From NCBI GenBank assembly GCA_007133365.1, contig SLMV01000149.1:1-31504 (forward strand): DNA of 31,504 nucleotides, in the 5' to 3' direction. Below the pieces are notes generated by a model, which worked only from the letters and a program-made list of their open reading frames with translations, was not told the DNA's origin and ran no database searches. Both the position numbers and the translations under genes were made by a program. Of the stretch, positions 22,208 to 30,428 are shown one piece after another (position 1 is the first letter of the stretch; each line of letters opens with the position of its first letter). Origin of the DNA: Clostridia bacterium. GTDB lineage: Bacteria; Bacillota; Sulfobacillia; SLMV01.

Positions 22208-24682
22208 ATGTCACAAACCGACCCAACCATTCGCAAACTGGAACCTGAAGCGCTTCGACAAGTATGCTCGGCCGATTTTTTCGAAGCCCAAACCCAAGAA
22301 CCGTGCCGTGCTACCGGAATCATCGGACAAAAACGAGCCGTTCGAAGTGTTCAATTTGGCCTTGAAGTTCCCAGCCCGGGCTATAACATCTTCATTACTG
22401 GTGTAACGGGTACCGGTAAGAGTACCTATGCGCGCGCGGCCGTCAATGCCAAAGCCAAAGATAGAGAAACCCCCGCCGATTGGTGCTATCTATACAATTT
22501 TTCAGAACCCGAAAGTCCCAAGGCCATTTCACTTCCCCCGGGACAAGGCGTGGTCTTTCGCGATGACATGAAGGAGTTCGTCGAAGATGCCCGAACGGCG
22601 ATCACCCACGAGTTTGAAGGCGGCGACTACGAGAAGCAACGGGCGCAAATTGCGGAAAAGTTCCAAAAAGGCATTAACCGAACTTTTGAAGAGTTGGAAA
22701 AGGAAGTTCGAAGCAAAGGGTTCGCCCTTCAACGCTCAAGCGGCGGTTTCGCGCCGGTTCCACTCGATGACGAAGGCAACCCCATAACCGCCGAGGATTT
22801 CGCCAAGTTGGACGAAGAGAAACGGCGAGAAATCGAGAGCAAGGGCACCGAAATCCAACGCGATATTCGCAGCGCCATGCGCGAAGTCCGACAATATGAA
22901 AAAGAGACAAAGTCCGCAATCCGTGAGTTGGAAAAACGGATGGGATCGTTTGCCATCCGTCCGTTGATCGAACAATTACAGGAAAAATACGAGGGATTCC
23001 CGGATATCCAAGAATACCTCGAGAACGTCCATGAGGACATCATCGGACAACTCGAGCGTTTTAAGACGGGAGAGGACGAAGGACCCCAGGCACAGGGCGC
23101 TCAACTTCAGCTCGCGCTATTGGGCGGTGGGTCCCAGGACGATCAGTTCAAGCGGTACCAAGTCAATCTCTTCGTCAATCATGCCGAAACCCAAGGCGCA
23201 CCCGCCGTCGAAGAGACCAATCCTACCTATTACAACCTGTTCGGCAAAATGGAATATCAAGCGACGATGGGGCAAATGAGTACGGATCACACCATGATCC
23301 GCCCCGGGGCGGTCCACCTGGCCAACGGTGGCTATCTCATCCTTCGAGCCGAGGATGTGTTGATGAATGCCCTCAGTTGGGATGCGCTCAAGCGAAGTCT
23401 AAAAGGGAACCAAATCCGAATTGAAAACATTGGCGAACAATATCGGTTGGTGCCGACCGCAACCATCAAGCCAGAACCGATTCCGCTTGACGTCAAAGTG
23501 ATCCTGATCGGTTCTCCGCTCATTTATCACTTGCTGTATGCCTATGATCCCGATTTTGCCAAATACTTCAAAGTTAAAGCCGATTTTGACACCCAAATGG
23601 ACCGAAACGAAGATTACCTCAATCAATATTGCCGTTTCGTACAAGCCGTGGTCGAACGCGAACAATTGTTGCCATTTGAAAGCAGTGCCATCGCAGCAAT
23701 CGTCGATCATGGGTCTCGTCTGACTGAGGACCAAAAGAAACTGTCGGCCCGATTCAACGAAGTGGTGGAGATTGTTTACGAGTCCGACGCCTGGGCACGA
23801 TTCGACGATGCCGAATCCGTCACAAGCGATCATGTCGAAAAAGCGGTGGAAGAGAAGATTTACCGCTCTAGCATGATTGAAGATCACACCCGGGAAGCCA
23901 TTTCGCGGGGCAAAATACTGGTTTCCACAGAAGGAAAAGCAATCGGCCAGGTCAACGGCCTGAGCGTCATCAGCGTCGGCAACTATGCTTTTGGACGTCC
24001 ATCGCGGATCACAGCCAATACCTATCTCGGTAACGCGGGCGTGGTCAACATCGAACGTCAGGTCAAACTCAGCGGCACGTCGCACAGCAAAGGCGTTTTG
24101 ATTCTCTCCGGCTATCTGGCCGAGCAATTTGCCCATGATAAGCCCCTTTCGGTCTCCGCCAGCATCACCTTCGAACAAACCTATGGGGGTGTCGACGGTG
24201 ACAGCGCTTCCAGTGCGGAACTGTACGCTTTGCTTTCGTCATTGTCGGGGGTGCCCTTAAAGCAATCGATTGCGGTGACCGGCTCCGTCAATCAAAAGGG
24301 CGAACTGCAACCAATCGGAGGCGTGAATTATAAAATTGAGGGCTTTTACTACACCTGTAAGGCCAGGGGCTTAACCGGCGACCAGGGCGTCCTTATTCCG
24401 AAACAAAACGTGGACAACCTGATGCTCAATCAAGAGGTCATCACTGCGGTTGAAAATGGGGATTTCCATATTTGGGCCGCCGATGACATCCGGACCGGGA
24501 TCGAACTTATGACGGGGGTGCCCACCGGGGAAAAGGATGAGGAGGGGCAATACCCTGAAGATACCGTCTTTGGGAAGGTGGATCGCGAACTTCGCCGCAT
24601 GGCCGAAACCCTGCGACATTTCGGTCGCAAATCCAAGGACGAGCAAGAAAACACTGGCGACTCCTCCACCACCGAAGAATGA
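22208..24682 (+). CDS. ATP-dependent Lon-type protease, YcbZ/LonH (AAA_32) family
   Basis: 824-aa cytosolic AAA+ protease. An N-terminal ATP-binding region has Walker A GVTGTGKS (65-72). The long charged helical insertion (about 140-300) and the GGYLILRAEDVL block are typical of AAA_32 proteins, which differ from classical LonA by lacking its N-terminal domain. The C-terminal Lon_C domain has the catalytic dyad S666 (GDSASSAE) and K709 (GGVNYKIEGF); the 43-residue spacing equals E. coli Lon S679/K722. Substrates in Bacillota are unknown; damaged or misfolded proteins are the family expectation. ATG 22208 follows AAAGGAGG; TTG 22205 directly precedes it. It is monocistronic, with proS starting from its own promoter. 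Confidence 0.95.
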   Translation: MSQTDPTIRKLEPEALRQVCSADFFEAQTQEPCRATGIIGQKRAVRSVQFGLEVPSPGYNIFITGVTGTGKSTYARAAVNAKAKDRETPADWCYLYNFSEPESPKAISLPPGQGVVFRDDMKEFVEDARTAITHEFEGGDYEKQRAQIAEKFQKGINRTFEELEKEVRSKGFALQRSSGGFAPVPLDDEGNPITAEDFAKLDEEKRREIESKGTEIQRDIRSAMREVRQYEKETKSAIRELEKRMGSFAIRPLIEQLQEKYEGFPDIQEYLENVHEDIIGQLERFKTGEDEGPQAQGAQLQLALLGGGSQDDQFKRYQVNLFVNHAETQGAPAVEETNPTYYNLFGKMEYQATMGQMSTDHTMIRPGAVHLANGGYLILRAEDVLMNALSWDALKRSLKGNQIRIENIGEQYRLVPTATIKPEPIPLDVKVILIGSPLIYHLLYAYDPDFAKYFKVKADFDTQMDRNEDYLNQYCRFVQAVVEREQLLPFESSAIAAIVDHGSRLTEDQKKLSARFNEVVEIVYESDAWARFDDAESVTSDHVEKAVEEKIYRSSMIEDHTREAISRGKILVSTEGKAIGQVNGLSVISVGNYAFGRPSRITANTYLGNAGVVNIERQVKLSGTSHSKGVLILSGYLAEQFAHDKPLSVSASITFEQTYGGVDGDSASSAELYALLSSLSGVPLKQSIAVTGSVNQKGELQPIGGVNYKIEGFYYTCKARGLTGDQGVLIPKQNVDNLMLNQEVITAVENGDFHIWAADDIRTGIELMTGVPTGEKDEEGQYPEDTVFGKVDRELRRMAETLRHFGRKSKDEQENTGDSSTTEE

Positions 24683-24689
24683 TAATTAG

Positions 24690-24718
24690 TTGCCCTGTCG
24701 AACCGCCTTTGCTATGAT
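24690..24718 (+). promoter_or_regulatory. Promoter of the proS leader
   Basis: TTGCCC (24690-24695) and TATGAT (24713-24718) are separated by exactly 17 bp, 8 bp after the Lon stop. Transcription would begin near 24725, giving a leader of about 305 nt before the proS start. Confidence 0.75.
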
Positions 24719-24724
24719 GAGCAT

Positions 24725-24960
24725 GTTGAAGCATCGAGGAAGAGTGAAATTGGACGGGGCCGACGTCCCGACACCAAGCGGTAGCTGCGCGTCGGCCTCG
24801 TTGCGCTTAGCCCCACTCCCTGACAATGAGTTGACGCGTTTCATCCGTAAACACACCGTTTGTTTGTGACTCATTTTGGAAATTGAGTCGACGGCGCGAA
24901 CAACTCTCCGTCCTACCGCAATGGATGGAGAGTTTTTTACCGCGGCCCGACTCTGAATAG
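24725..24960 (+). ncRNA. Structured leader of proS ending in an intrinsic terminator (candidate attenuator)
   Basis: A 10-bp stem joins GGGGCCGACG (24756-24765) to CGTCGGCCTC (24790-24799). TGAGT (24827-24831) can pair with ACTCA (24868-24872). GAGTCG (24885-24890) pairs with CGACTC (24948-24953), enclosing the terminator. GACGG (24890-24894) could alternatively pair with CCGTC (24908-24912), which would break the terminator stem, a classic antiterminator choice. For an aminoacyl-tRNA synthetase the family expectation is a T-box, but the diagnostic TGGNACCGCG motif is not found and no convincing proline specifier can be placed. So I call it a regulatory leader of unproven class, perhaps a divergent T-box. 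Confidence 0.55.
24902..24938 (+). terminator. Leader terminator upstream of proS
   Basis: AACTCTCCGTCC pairs with GGATGGAGAGTT (12 bp, one G-U) around a 9-nt loop, followed by a run of six T. It lies 94 nt before the proS start, inside the proS transcript, so it must be read through for expression. Confidence 0.88.
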
Positions 24961-25031
24961 AGCAATCGCAACACTTCTTGTAATGTTGAACCATCAGGTT
25001 TAGACAAACGCCTTCGGAAGGAGTTCAAACC

Positions 25032-26474
25032 GTGAGTGAATCATTCGTCGAAGCAATCACCCCCCGAAAAGAAAATTTTTCCCGATGGTATACCGATGTG
25101 GTTTTAAAGGGACAATTGGCCGATTATGCACCGGTACGCGGCTGCATTGTCGTTCGCCCGGCCGGATACGCCATCTGGGAGGCCATCCAAGCGCAGCTTG
25201 ATGCTCGGTTTAAAGAGACGGGGGTGGAAAACGCCTACTTCCCCTTTCTCATCCCGGAAAGCATTTTTAGCCGTGAAGCCGAACATATTGAGGGCTTTGC
25301 CCCGGAGGTCCCCTGGGTTACTCACGCCGGCGAGGAAGAGCTTCCCGAGCGACTTGCCCTAAGGCCCAGTTCCGAGACCATCATTGGCACCATGTTCGCC
25401 CGTTGGATCCAGTCGTATCGCGAGCTGCCCATGCTTTTGAATCAATGGTGCAGTGTGATTCGTTGGGAAAAGGCCACGTTTCCTTTCTTGCGAACGTCTG
25501 AATTCCTCTGGCAAGAAGGGCACACCTGCCATGCGACCGAGGAAGAGGCCCGCGCCCGCGCCCTTCAGATGATCGAAATATATCGCGACTTCATCGAAGA
25601 AGTCCTCGCCATTCCCGTGCTGGCGGGCCTCAAGTCGGAACGCGAAAAATTCGCGGGCGCCGTCGATACCTACACGGTGGAAGCCCTGATGCAAGATGGG
25701 CGCGCGTTACAGGCCGGAACTTCTCATTACCTCGGTGACGGCTTTGCCCGCGTTTTAGATATCACTTTCTTGGACCAAGACAGCCAACTCAAGTTCGTCC
25801 ATCAAAGTTCCTGGGGGGTTTCGCATCGTTTGATTGGGGGTCTGATCATGGTTCACGGCGATGATCGCGGACTCGTTCTGCCCCCGGCCGTCGCCCCGAC
25901 TCAAGCGGTCATCGTGCCGATTTACAAAGACAAAACCCGGAGTTGGGTTCTATCCGAAGCACAAAAACTCGCCGAACGTTTACGCGACGCCGCAATCAAG
26001 GTCCATCTTGATGACCGAGAGGCGTATACGCCAGGATGGAAGTTTAATGAATGGGAAATGCGGGGCGTACCGATTCGCATCGAGATCGGTCCCCGTGATC
26101 TCGAAAAGGAACAGGTCATGCTGGTCCGGCGAGACAATGGGACCAAGGAACCGACGTCCCAAGACGGCCTCGCCTCAACCATTTCTCAGCGCCTCGAAGC
26201 GATTCAAGAAAACCTGTACCAAAAAGCGCTAAAATTCCGAGAGGCCAATACCTATCAGGCCACCACCATCGCGGAATTATCCGACATCATGTCCAACCAT
26301 CGGGGATTCGTGACGGCGGGATGGTGCGGAAGTGATCGATGCGAACAGATGATCAAAGAAGAAACCGGCGCCACCATCCGGTGCATTTCGTGGGAAGAGA
26401 ATCAACCGGATCTGCCTTGCCTATGCTGCGAAGATACCAAAGGCAAACCGGCAACGTTCGCTCGCGCTTACTAA
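25032..26474 (+). CDS. proS: Prolyl-tRNA synthetase, archaeal/eukaryote type (ProS type 3)
   Basis: 480-aa class II synthetase that charges tRNA-Pro. It lacks the INS editing domain of bacterial-type ProRS. Motif 2 is in RWEKATFPFLRTSEFLWQEG. The anticodon-binding domain follows the catalytic core. The C-terminal zinc domain has four cysteines at C432, C437, C463 and C466, with the same 5/26/3 spacing as in Thermus thermophilus ProRS, and the chain ends in Y480, the C-terminal tyrosine known to reach into the active site of that enzyme. GTG 25032 follows AAGGAG. Expression appears to be controlled by the upstream leader terminator. It is followed by a bidirectional terminator. Confidence 0.96.
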   Translation: MSESFVEAITPRKENFSRWYTDVVLKGQLADYAPVRGCIVVRPAGYAIWEAIQAQLDARFKETGVENAYFPFLIPESIFSREAEHIEGFAPEVPWVTHAGEEELPERLALRPSSETIIGTMFARWIQSYRELPMLLNQWCSVIRWEKATFPFLRTSEFLWQEGHTCHATEEEARARALQMIEIYRDFIEEVLAIPVLAGLKSEREKFAGAVDTYTVEALMQDGRALQAGTSHYLGDGFARVLDITFLDQDSQLKFVHQSSWGVSHRLIGGLIMVHGDDRGLVLPPAVAPTQAVIVPIYKDKTRSWVLSEAQKLAERLRDAAIKVHLDDREAYTPGWKFNEWEMRGVPIRIEIGPRDLEKEQVMLVRRDNGTKEPTSQDGLASTISQRLEAIQENLYQKALKFREANTYQATTIAELSDIMSNHRGFVTAGWCGSDRCEQMIKEETGATIRCISWEENQPDLPCLCCEDTKGKPATFARAY

Positions 26475-26512
26475 AAGGACCCGCTGAAACATCGATTTCA
26501 AAAGTATAGGGA

Positions 26513-26543
26513 AAAGGGGCTGAAGTGAACCTTCGGCCCCTTT
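26513..26543. terminator. Bidirectional terminator between proS and the DUF151 gene
   Basis: AAAGGGGCTGAAG and CTTCGGCCCCTTT form a 13-bp stem (one T-G pair) around a 5-nt loop, with T-rich sequence on the plus side and A-rich on the other. It ends the proS transcript and the coaX operon. Confidence 0.88.
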
Positions 26544-26570
26544 ATGTCTAGCGTTTAAGTGAATAACACA

Positions 26571-27002
26571 CTATTCAAATAGGTCGTTTTCATCGCCCAT
26601 CATGTCTTGAGTGACGGCAGCCAAATCCAGTACCATATCCGATACATGAATCTCGCATCCTTCCCGAATCGCCAACGCAATACAGTCGCTCGGGCGAGCA
26701 TCGATTTCCAAAATGCCGTTATCGGTCTCAACATCGAGCTGACCGATAAACGTATCGTCTCGCATGTCGTGAATCACCACTCGACGTAGGAATCCTCCAA
26801 GACGTTTGATCACACGGTTCATCAAATCATGCGTCATAGGACGCGGAGGAGCAACGGCCTCTGCAGCCATCGCAATCGAGGTGGCCTCGGCAAACCCAAT
26901 GCCCAAAACCAGCAAACGTTCACCATCGACCTCTCGAAGTACGAGCACGTTGCCTTCCCCTTTTGGGGCCATACCCACTGTGATGAGTTCCATTTCAATC
27001 AT
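26571..27002 (-). CDS. DUF151 bifunctional-nuclease domain protein
   Basis: 143-aa protein consisting of a single BFN (DUF151) domain. Conserved features visible are the IGFAEATSIAMAAEAVAPPRPMTHDLM segment and IDARPSDCIALAIREG, the family's hallmark DARPSDAIALA motif. Homologues have been reported with DNase/RNase activity in bacteria and plants, but their cell role is unsettled. ATG 27002 follows GGGGAGGG. It is the last gene of the ECF S/coaX operon, 18 nt after the coaX stop. A bidirectional terminator lies downstream. Confidence 0.92.
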   Translation of the reverse strand: MIEMELITVGMAPKGEGNVLVLREVDGERLLVLGIGFAEATSIAMAAEAVAPPRPMTHDLMNRVIKRLGGFLRRVVIHDMRDDTFIGQLDVETDNGILEIDARPSDCIALAIREGCEIHVSDMVLDLAAVTQDMMGDENDLFE

Positions 27003-27020
27003 CTGGTGAGGCCCTCCCCT

Positions 27021-27791
27021 CTAAATCAGCTGATTGCGCACTAGAATGATGCGCAACCCTTCGAGCGTTAGATCCGGATCCACCTCATCCACTCGTTTGC
27101 ACTCCGGGGCAATGGCTCTGGCCCATCCCCCTGTTGCAATAGTTCGCTCTAGTGGACCGGATTCCTTTTCGATTCGCTCGATCAGAGCATCGACGGCACC
27201 CGCATATCCATAAACGATGCCGGAGCGCATGCTACTGACGGTATTCTTTCCGATTGCCTCCCGTGGCTGGCTGAGATCGATCCGAGGAAGGCGTGCTGCC
27301 TTTGCAAAGAGTGCCTCGGTTGAAATGCCGACCCCGGGCAGAATGGCACCTCCGGCGTATTGACCCGCTTTTGAGATGACATCAAAGGTGGTCGCGGTGC
27401 CAAAGTCAACGACCACAAGCGGTCCCTTATGCCGACTCTGTGCCGCCACCGCGTTCGCGATGCGATCCGGTCCCACTTCCCGAGGATCCTGATATTTGAT
27501 ATCGATCCCGGTCCGCGTTCCCGGTTTCACCTGAAGCGGCGCGACCCCCAGATACCGATTGCACATTCGTTCAAACGGTCCAACCAACGGGGGAACTACT
27601 GATGCATAGACTACTGCATTTATCGAATCCAACGCAACCCCATTACTCGTCAGTAGCATCCGAAACGAAATTCCTAGATCATCCGCTGTCGCGAGGGGCA
27701 CCGTGGACAAGCGCCAGCGGTGGATCAGCGTCTCACCTTGATAGACACCCAACGTCAAATTGGAGTTCCCTATGTCGACGGAAAGAATCAC
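27021..27791 (-). CDS. coaX: Type III pantothenate kinase
   Basis: 256-aa cytosolic enzyme that phosphorylates pantothenate in the first step of coenzyme A synthesis; type III enzymes of the ASKHA fold are insensitive to CoA feedback. Motifs: SVDIGNSN with catalytic-loop D6, GPDRIANAVAA, the phosphate-binding VVDFGTATTFDVI, and the third glycine-rich segment ATGGWARAI. Start is GTG 27791, with GAGG 10 nt upstream and 5 nt after the S-component stop, so it is translationally coupled to the transporter gene. The pairing with an ECF S component suggests that pantothenate is imported and used in one pathway. Confidence 0.96.
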   Translation of the reverse strand: MILSVDIGNSNLTLGVYQGETLIHRWRLSTVPLATADDLGISFRMLLTSNGVALDSINAVVYASVVPPLVGPFERMCNRYLGVAPLQVKPGTRTGIDIKYQDPREVGPDRIANAVAAQSRHKGPLVVVDFGTATTFDVISKAGQYAGGAILPGVGISTEALFAKAARLPRIDLSQPREAIGKNTVSSMRSGIVYGYAGAVDALIERIEKESGPLERTIATGGWARAIAPECKRVDEVDPDLTLEGLRIILVRNQLI

Positions 27792-27796
27792 ACTAT

Positions 27797-28513
27797 CTAC
27801 GCTCCTCTCTGACCGCGCCGATGTTGCAACAGCTTATACAAGGTGACACAAAGCACGGCAGCCACCATGGCCTCGGGTAACCCGTGGACTACTGCAACGA
27901 CGGCGGCAGCGGGCGGGGGGATAATCCCGCGCAGTGTCACCATTGTGAGAACCCCGATGGTATTCACCAAGCTGCCGGCCAGCGCCGCGCCGATAATTGG
28001 CGCATTCTCACCGGAAAGAAAGCGCAACGCCAAATATAAGACGAGTAATCCGACGGGTAAGAAAAGGAGATACGTCGCCGTCGACGATGTGACCCATTCA
28101 GCGTAAACTGCCACCCGATAGGTAAGATCCCAAAGGAGCAGGCCCAAAAACGCCGAAATCACCGGGCGCCAACTCTTCTTCTTCGCCAAAAGAAATACAT
28201 AATAGGCGGCCACCCCGATCAGGATACGAGGAAGAAACGCCGTGAAGGGATCGGAAAACATGATGCGCGCCACCGGATTGGCAGGTGCCACCAGGGCACG
28301 CCAGAAACTAACCGCACCAAAAAGGAAACCAACCAAACCACCAAAAACCGGCCCTTCAAGCAGGGCTCCCAAAATGACCGGGATATGAAGAATCGTTGCC
28401 GAACCCGCGGGGGTGGGAACCGGAATCATTCCCAAAGGTGTAAACCCTAAAACAGCCATCAATGCACCTAGTAGGCCCGCCAAAACATAATGCCGCATGG
28501 TCAATTGCTTCAA
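27797..28513 (-). CDS. ECF transporter S component, probable pantothenate (PanT-like)
   Basis: 238-aa membrane protein with six TM helices. It shows S-component hallmarks: VLGFTPLGMIPVPTPAGSATILHIPVILGALLEG near the N-terminus, FGGLVGFLFGAVSFW, and SDPFTAFLPRILIGVAAY. Substrate is inferred only from the coupling to coaX; pantothenate is the best guess, but other S components of this subfamily exist. The start is TTG 28513, with GGAGGG 7 nt upstream; ATG 28498 is possible but lacks a spaced site, and longer frames upstream cover the promoter and leader. The EcfT/EcfA module must be encoded elsewhere. Confidence 0.87.
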   Translation of the reverse strand: MKQLTMRHYVLAGLLGALMAVLGFTPLGMIPVPTPAGSATILHIPVILGALLEGPVFGGLVGFLFGAVSFWRALVAPANPVARIMFSDPFTAFLPRILIGVAAYYVFLLAKKKSWRPVISAFLGLLLWDLTYRVAVYAEWVTSSTATYLLFLPVGLLVLYLALRFLSGENAPIIGAALAGSLVNTIGVLTMVTLRGIIPPPAAAVVAVVHGLPEAMVAAVLCVTLYKLLQHRRGQRGA

Positions 28514-28636
28514 TTTTATTCCCTCCGTTCCGGCTCTCGCGAGAGATGACGGACGACTCATTTCCCCATCAACTCCCCACGGGGAGTCCAGTTCACCTGA
28601 TCCCGGCTCCTGGGAGGCTTGATGGGTCTTTACGAC
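28514..28636 (-). ncRNA. Folded 5' leader of the ECF S component/coaX operon
   Basis: The leader of about 123 nt can form a long-range 8-bp helix, CCCATCAA (28626-28619) with TTGATGGG (28572-28565) on the minus strand. Inside is a 7-bp hairpin ACTCCCC/GGGGAGT (28587-28572) and possible small hairpins CAG-GTGAA-CTG and TCCC/GGGA, giving a multi-branched shape. A 12-nt palindrome CTCTCGCGAGAG (28545-28534) sits just before the ribosome binding site. GAGTCGT occurs twice (28638-28632 and 28559-28553), flanking the long helix. No terminator is present, so any control would be translational. It matches no riboswitch class that I recognise. Confidence 0.4.
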
Positions 28637-28642
28637 TCTTTT

Positions 28643-28671
28643 ATTGTAATCCTCTATCGACAAGCACTCAA
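28643..28671 (-). promoter_or_regulatory. Promoter of the ECF S component/coaX/DUF151 operon
   Basis: On the minus strand TTGAGT (28671-28666) and TACAAT (28648-28643) are 17 bp apart. Transcription would start near 28636, at the beginning of the folded leader. It lies in the 188-bp gap after the S58 peptidase gene. Confidence 0.7.
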
Positions 28672-28701
28672 GCCATACCACGGGATTCCCGAACCCAGCG
28701 C

Positions 28702-29601
28702 TTAGCTGACACTGAAGCGAATTGCATCCGCCAATGCGCTGGCGGCGGCCACGCCAAGCGATAGCACCGATGCACCTTTGGTACCCGTGGACACCGTAAA
28801 CACCACGTCACCATCTACGGGAGTGTGGCAAGGGTTTAGACTACGGGCCAAGCCATCGTGCGCCATCTGGGCCACTCGTAGGCAACCGGACTTATCTAAT
28901 GCAGCGTCCGTCACGATAACCCCAAGCGTCGTGTTTCCGCCCGCAAACGACATCGGATTCCCCTCAAGCACCATCGACGCCGTCGACCGACTCGCTCGGA
29001 CTCCAGCAAGAACACGGCCCTCGGCGCTAATCACATCGCCCCAGGCGTTTACCACGGCAAACGCCCCCACTCGTGCTCCTCCGGGAAGCAAAATCGACTG
29101 GGTACCCACACCGCCGGGCGCCGCATGGTCCATCCCCAGAATCTTTCCTACCGTTGCTCCAGTTCCAGCACCTACGCGCCCCGTGGAAAAGGGACCTTTC
29201 GTCGCCGACTTAGCAGCCCCATAGGCATGCTCGGCTCCTGGCACCGCTTCCGACCCGGCGAAGAGATCAAAAATGACGGCTGCTGGAACGATGGGTACCC
29301 GAAGATTCCCTACCTGAACGCCTTCGCCTCGTTCTCGAAGAAACCTCATGAGGCCGGCGGCCGCATCCAATCCAAATGCACTACCCCCGGTCAAGAGCAA
29401 TCCATGGATTTCGGTGACAGTATTTTCCGGTCGCAAAAGATCCGTCTCCCGCGTTCCGGGTGCTGCTCCTCGAACATCCACACTCGCCGTAGCGCCTCCA
29501 GGAAACAATAGAACGCTCAAACCCGTTTGACCGTGAGAATCGGTATAATGGCCCAGCCGGACACCGCTTACATCGGTAAGATAACCATGACACGGCGACA
29601 T
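28702..29601 (-). CDS. S58 family peptidase (DmpA/P1-type N-terminal nucleophile aminopeptidase)
   Basis: 299-aa cytosolic protein of the P1/DmpA family, made as a precursor that cleaves itself into two chains. The hallmark segments are LRPENTVTEIHGLLLTGGSAFGLDAAAGLMRFL, GRVGAGTGATVGK, and SFAGGNTTLGVIVTDA. The last holds the probable self-cleavage site N223|T224, so threonine rather than DmpA's serine would be the N-terminal nucleophile. Family members hydrolyse N-terminal D- or L-amino acids, beta-peptides or amides; the physiological substrate is open. I start at ATG 29601, 1 nt after the birA stop and with AAAGGGA upstream, giving translational coupling. An ATG at 29637 lies inside birA and lacks a spaced site. 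Confidence 0.9.
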   Translation of the reverse strand: MSPCHGYLTDVSGVRLGHYTDSHGQTGLSVLLFPGGATASVDVRGAAPGTRETDLLRPENTVTEIHGLLLTGGSAFGLDAAAGLMRFLRERGEGVQVGNLRVPIVPAAVIFDLFAGSEAVPGAEHAYGAAKSATKGPFSTGRVGAGTGATVGKILGMDHAAPGGVGTQSILLPGGARVGAFAVVNAWGDVISAEGRVLAGVRASRSTASMVLEGNPMSFAGGNTTLGVIVTDAALDKSGCLRVAQMAHDGLARSLNPCHTPVDGDVVFTVSTGTKGASVLSLGVAAASALADAIRFSVS

Positions 29602-29602
29602 C

Positions 29603-30364
29603 TCAAATTTCCCTTTCTGTAAGACGCAGGCTGACATCCCCCGCGCGAACGGGCGTCATGGCCCCATCGCTTTTTTCCACCAGGAGGGCGCCTTCGTCAT
29701 CGAGCGCTCGGGCAACGCCTTCCCACTGCGCCCGCCCCTGTTGAATGATGACGGTTTGCCCCAAAGTCGAGGAAAGGCGCGACCAGGTTTTTCGAACGGC
29801 CGCCGCGCTGTGGGTCAGCATCTCATCCCATTCCTCGATGGCCTTGCCAATGGCCAACGCTAAACCACCAAGGCGTGAGTCGCTCGCATCAAACGCTCCA
29901 TCGGTGGCGGTATAAAGATCGATCGGCTCTTGACGCATTTGCTCGTGCTCCTCCGATGCCCAATGAATTCTGCCATTTATGCCGATCCCAATTAATACGT
30001 GAGGGTAAACCCCTTCACAAAGGATGCCACCCAGTTTTCGACGTCTCCATAGGAGATCATTCGGCCACTTCAAATCAATCTGAATTTGGCAAGTTTCGCA
30101 AATCGCTTGATGAACGGCCACGCCCGCTAGAAGCGGATACAATCCCCACCGCGAATGAGACACTGAAGGCCTCAGCACATAGGTCATCCATAATCCCCCC
30201 ACCGGGGAGCACCATCGACGGCCTTTTCGGCCCCGCCCCTGGTATTGTTTTTTTGCTCGGATGAGCCCGCGATAAGGAATGCATCCTTGGGTGAGTAAGA
30301 CTCGCGCACGGGCGTTCGTGGAATCCACTTCCTCATATTCAAAGACCGCCGGTTGGACTGACAA
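29603..30364 (-). CDS. birA: Biotin--[acetyl-CoA-carboxylase] ligase, catalytic type without HTH
   Basis: 253-aa BPL/LplA-fold enzyme that attaches biotin to carboxylase carrier domains through biotinyl-AMP. Motifs: EEVDSTNARAR near the N-terminus, the nucleotide/biotin loop GRGRKGRRWCSPVGGLW, and LKWPNDLLWRRRKLGGILCE. There is no N-terminal winged helix, so it is a group I ligase and not a biotin repressor. The start is TTG 30364, supported by GAGGTG upstream and the position of EEVDSTN; a start at 30469 would extend through an intrinsic terminator and into the preceding gene. It is coupled to the S58 gene. The terminator before it means transcription from the formate ligase gene must partly read through, or a promoter is hidden there. 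Confidence 0.93.
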   Translation of the reverse strand: MSVQPAVFEYEEVDSTNARARVLLTQGCIPYRGLIRAKKQYQGRGRKGRRWCSPVGGLWMTYVLRPSVSHSRWGLYPLLAGVAVHQAICETCQIQIDLKWPNDLLWRRRKLGGILCEGVYPHVLIGIGINGRIHWASEEHEQMRQEPIDLYTATDGAFDASDSRLGGLALAIGKAIEEWDEMLTHSAAAVRKTWSRLSSTLGQTVIIQQGRAQWEGVARALDDEGALLVEKSDGAMTPVRAGDVSLRLTEREI

Positions 30365-30380
30365 TGCACCTTTCACCTCG

Positions 30381-30410
30381 AAAAATGGGAGCGGGGATTC
30401 CCCGCCCCCA
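30381..30410 (-). terminator. Intrinsic terminator between formate ligase and birA
   Basis: On the minus strand TGGGGGCGGGG and CCCCGCTCCCA pair (11 bp, one G-T) around the 3-nt loop AAT, followed by TTTTT. It ends 16 nt before the birA start, with the birA ribosome binding site directly after the T-run. Confidence 0.87.
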
Positions 30411-30428
30411 TGAGAATCCTCACTGGAT

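Noticed and set aside
24725..24960. Canonical T-box call for the proS leader
   Set aside because: TGGNACCGCG core and specifier loop could not be found; kept as a leader of unproven class.
28514..28681. N-terminal extension of the PanT-like S component to 28681
   Set aside because: It would translate through the promoter and folded leader, is polar, and lacks a site; TTG 28513 has an ideal one.
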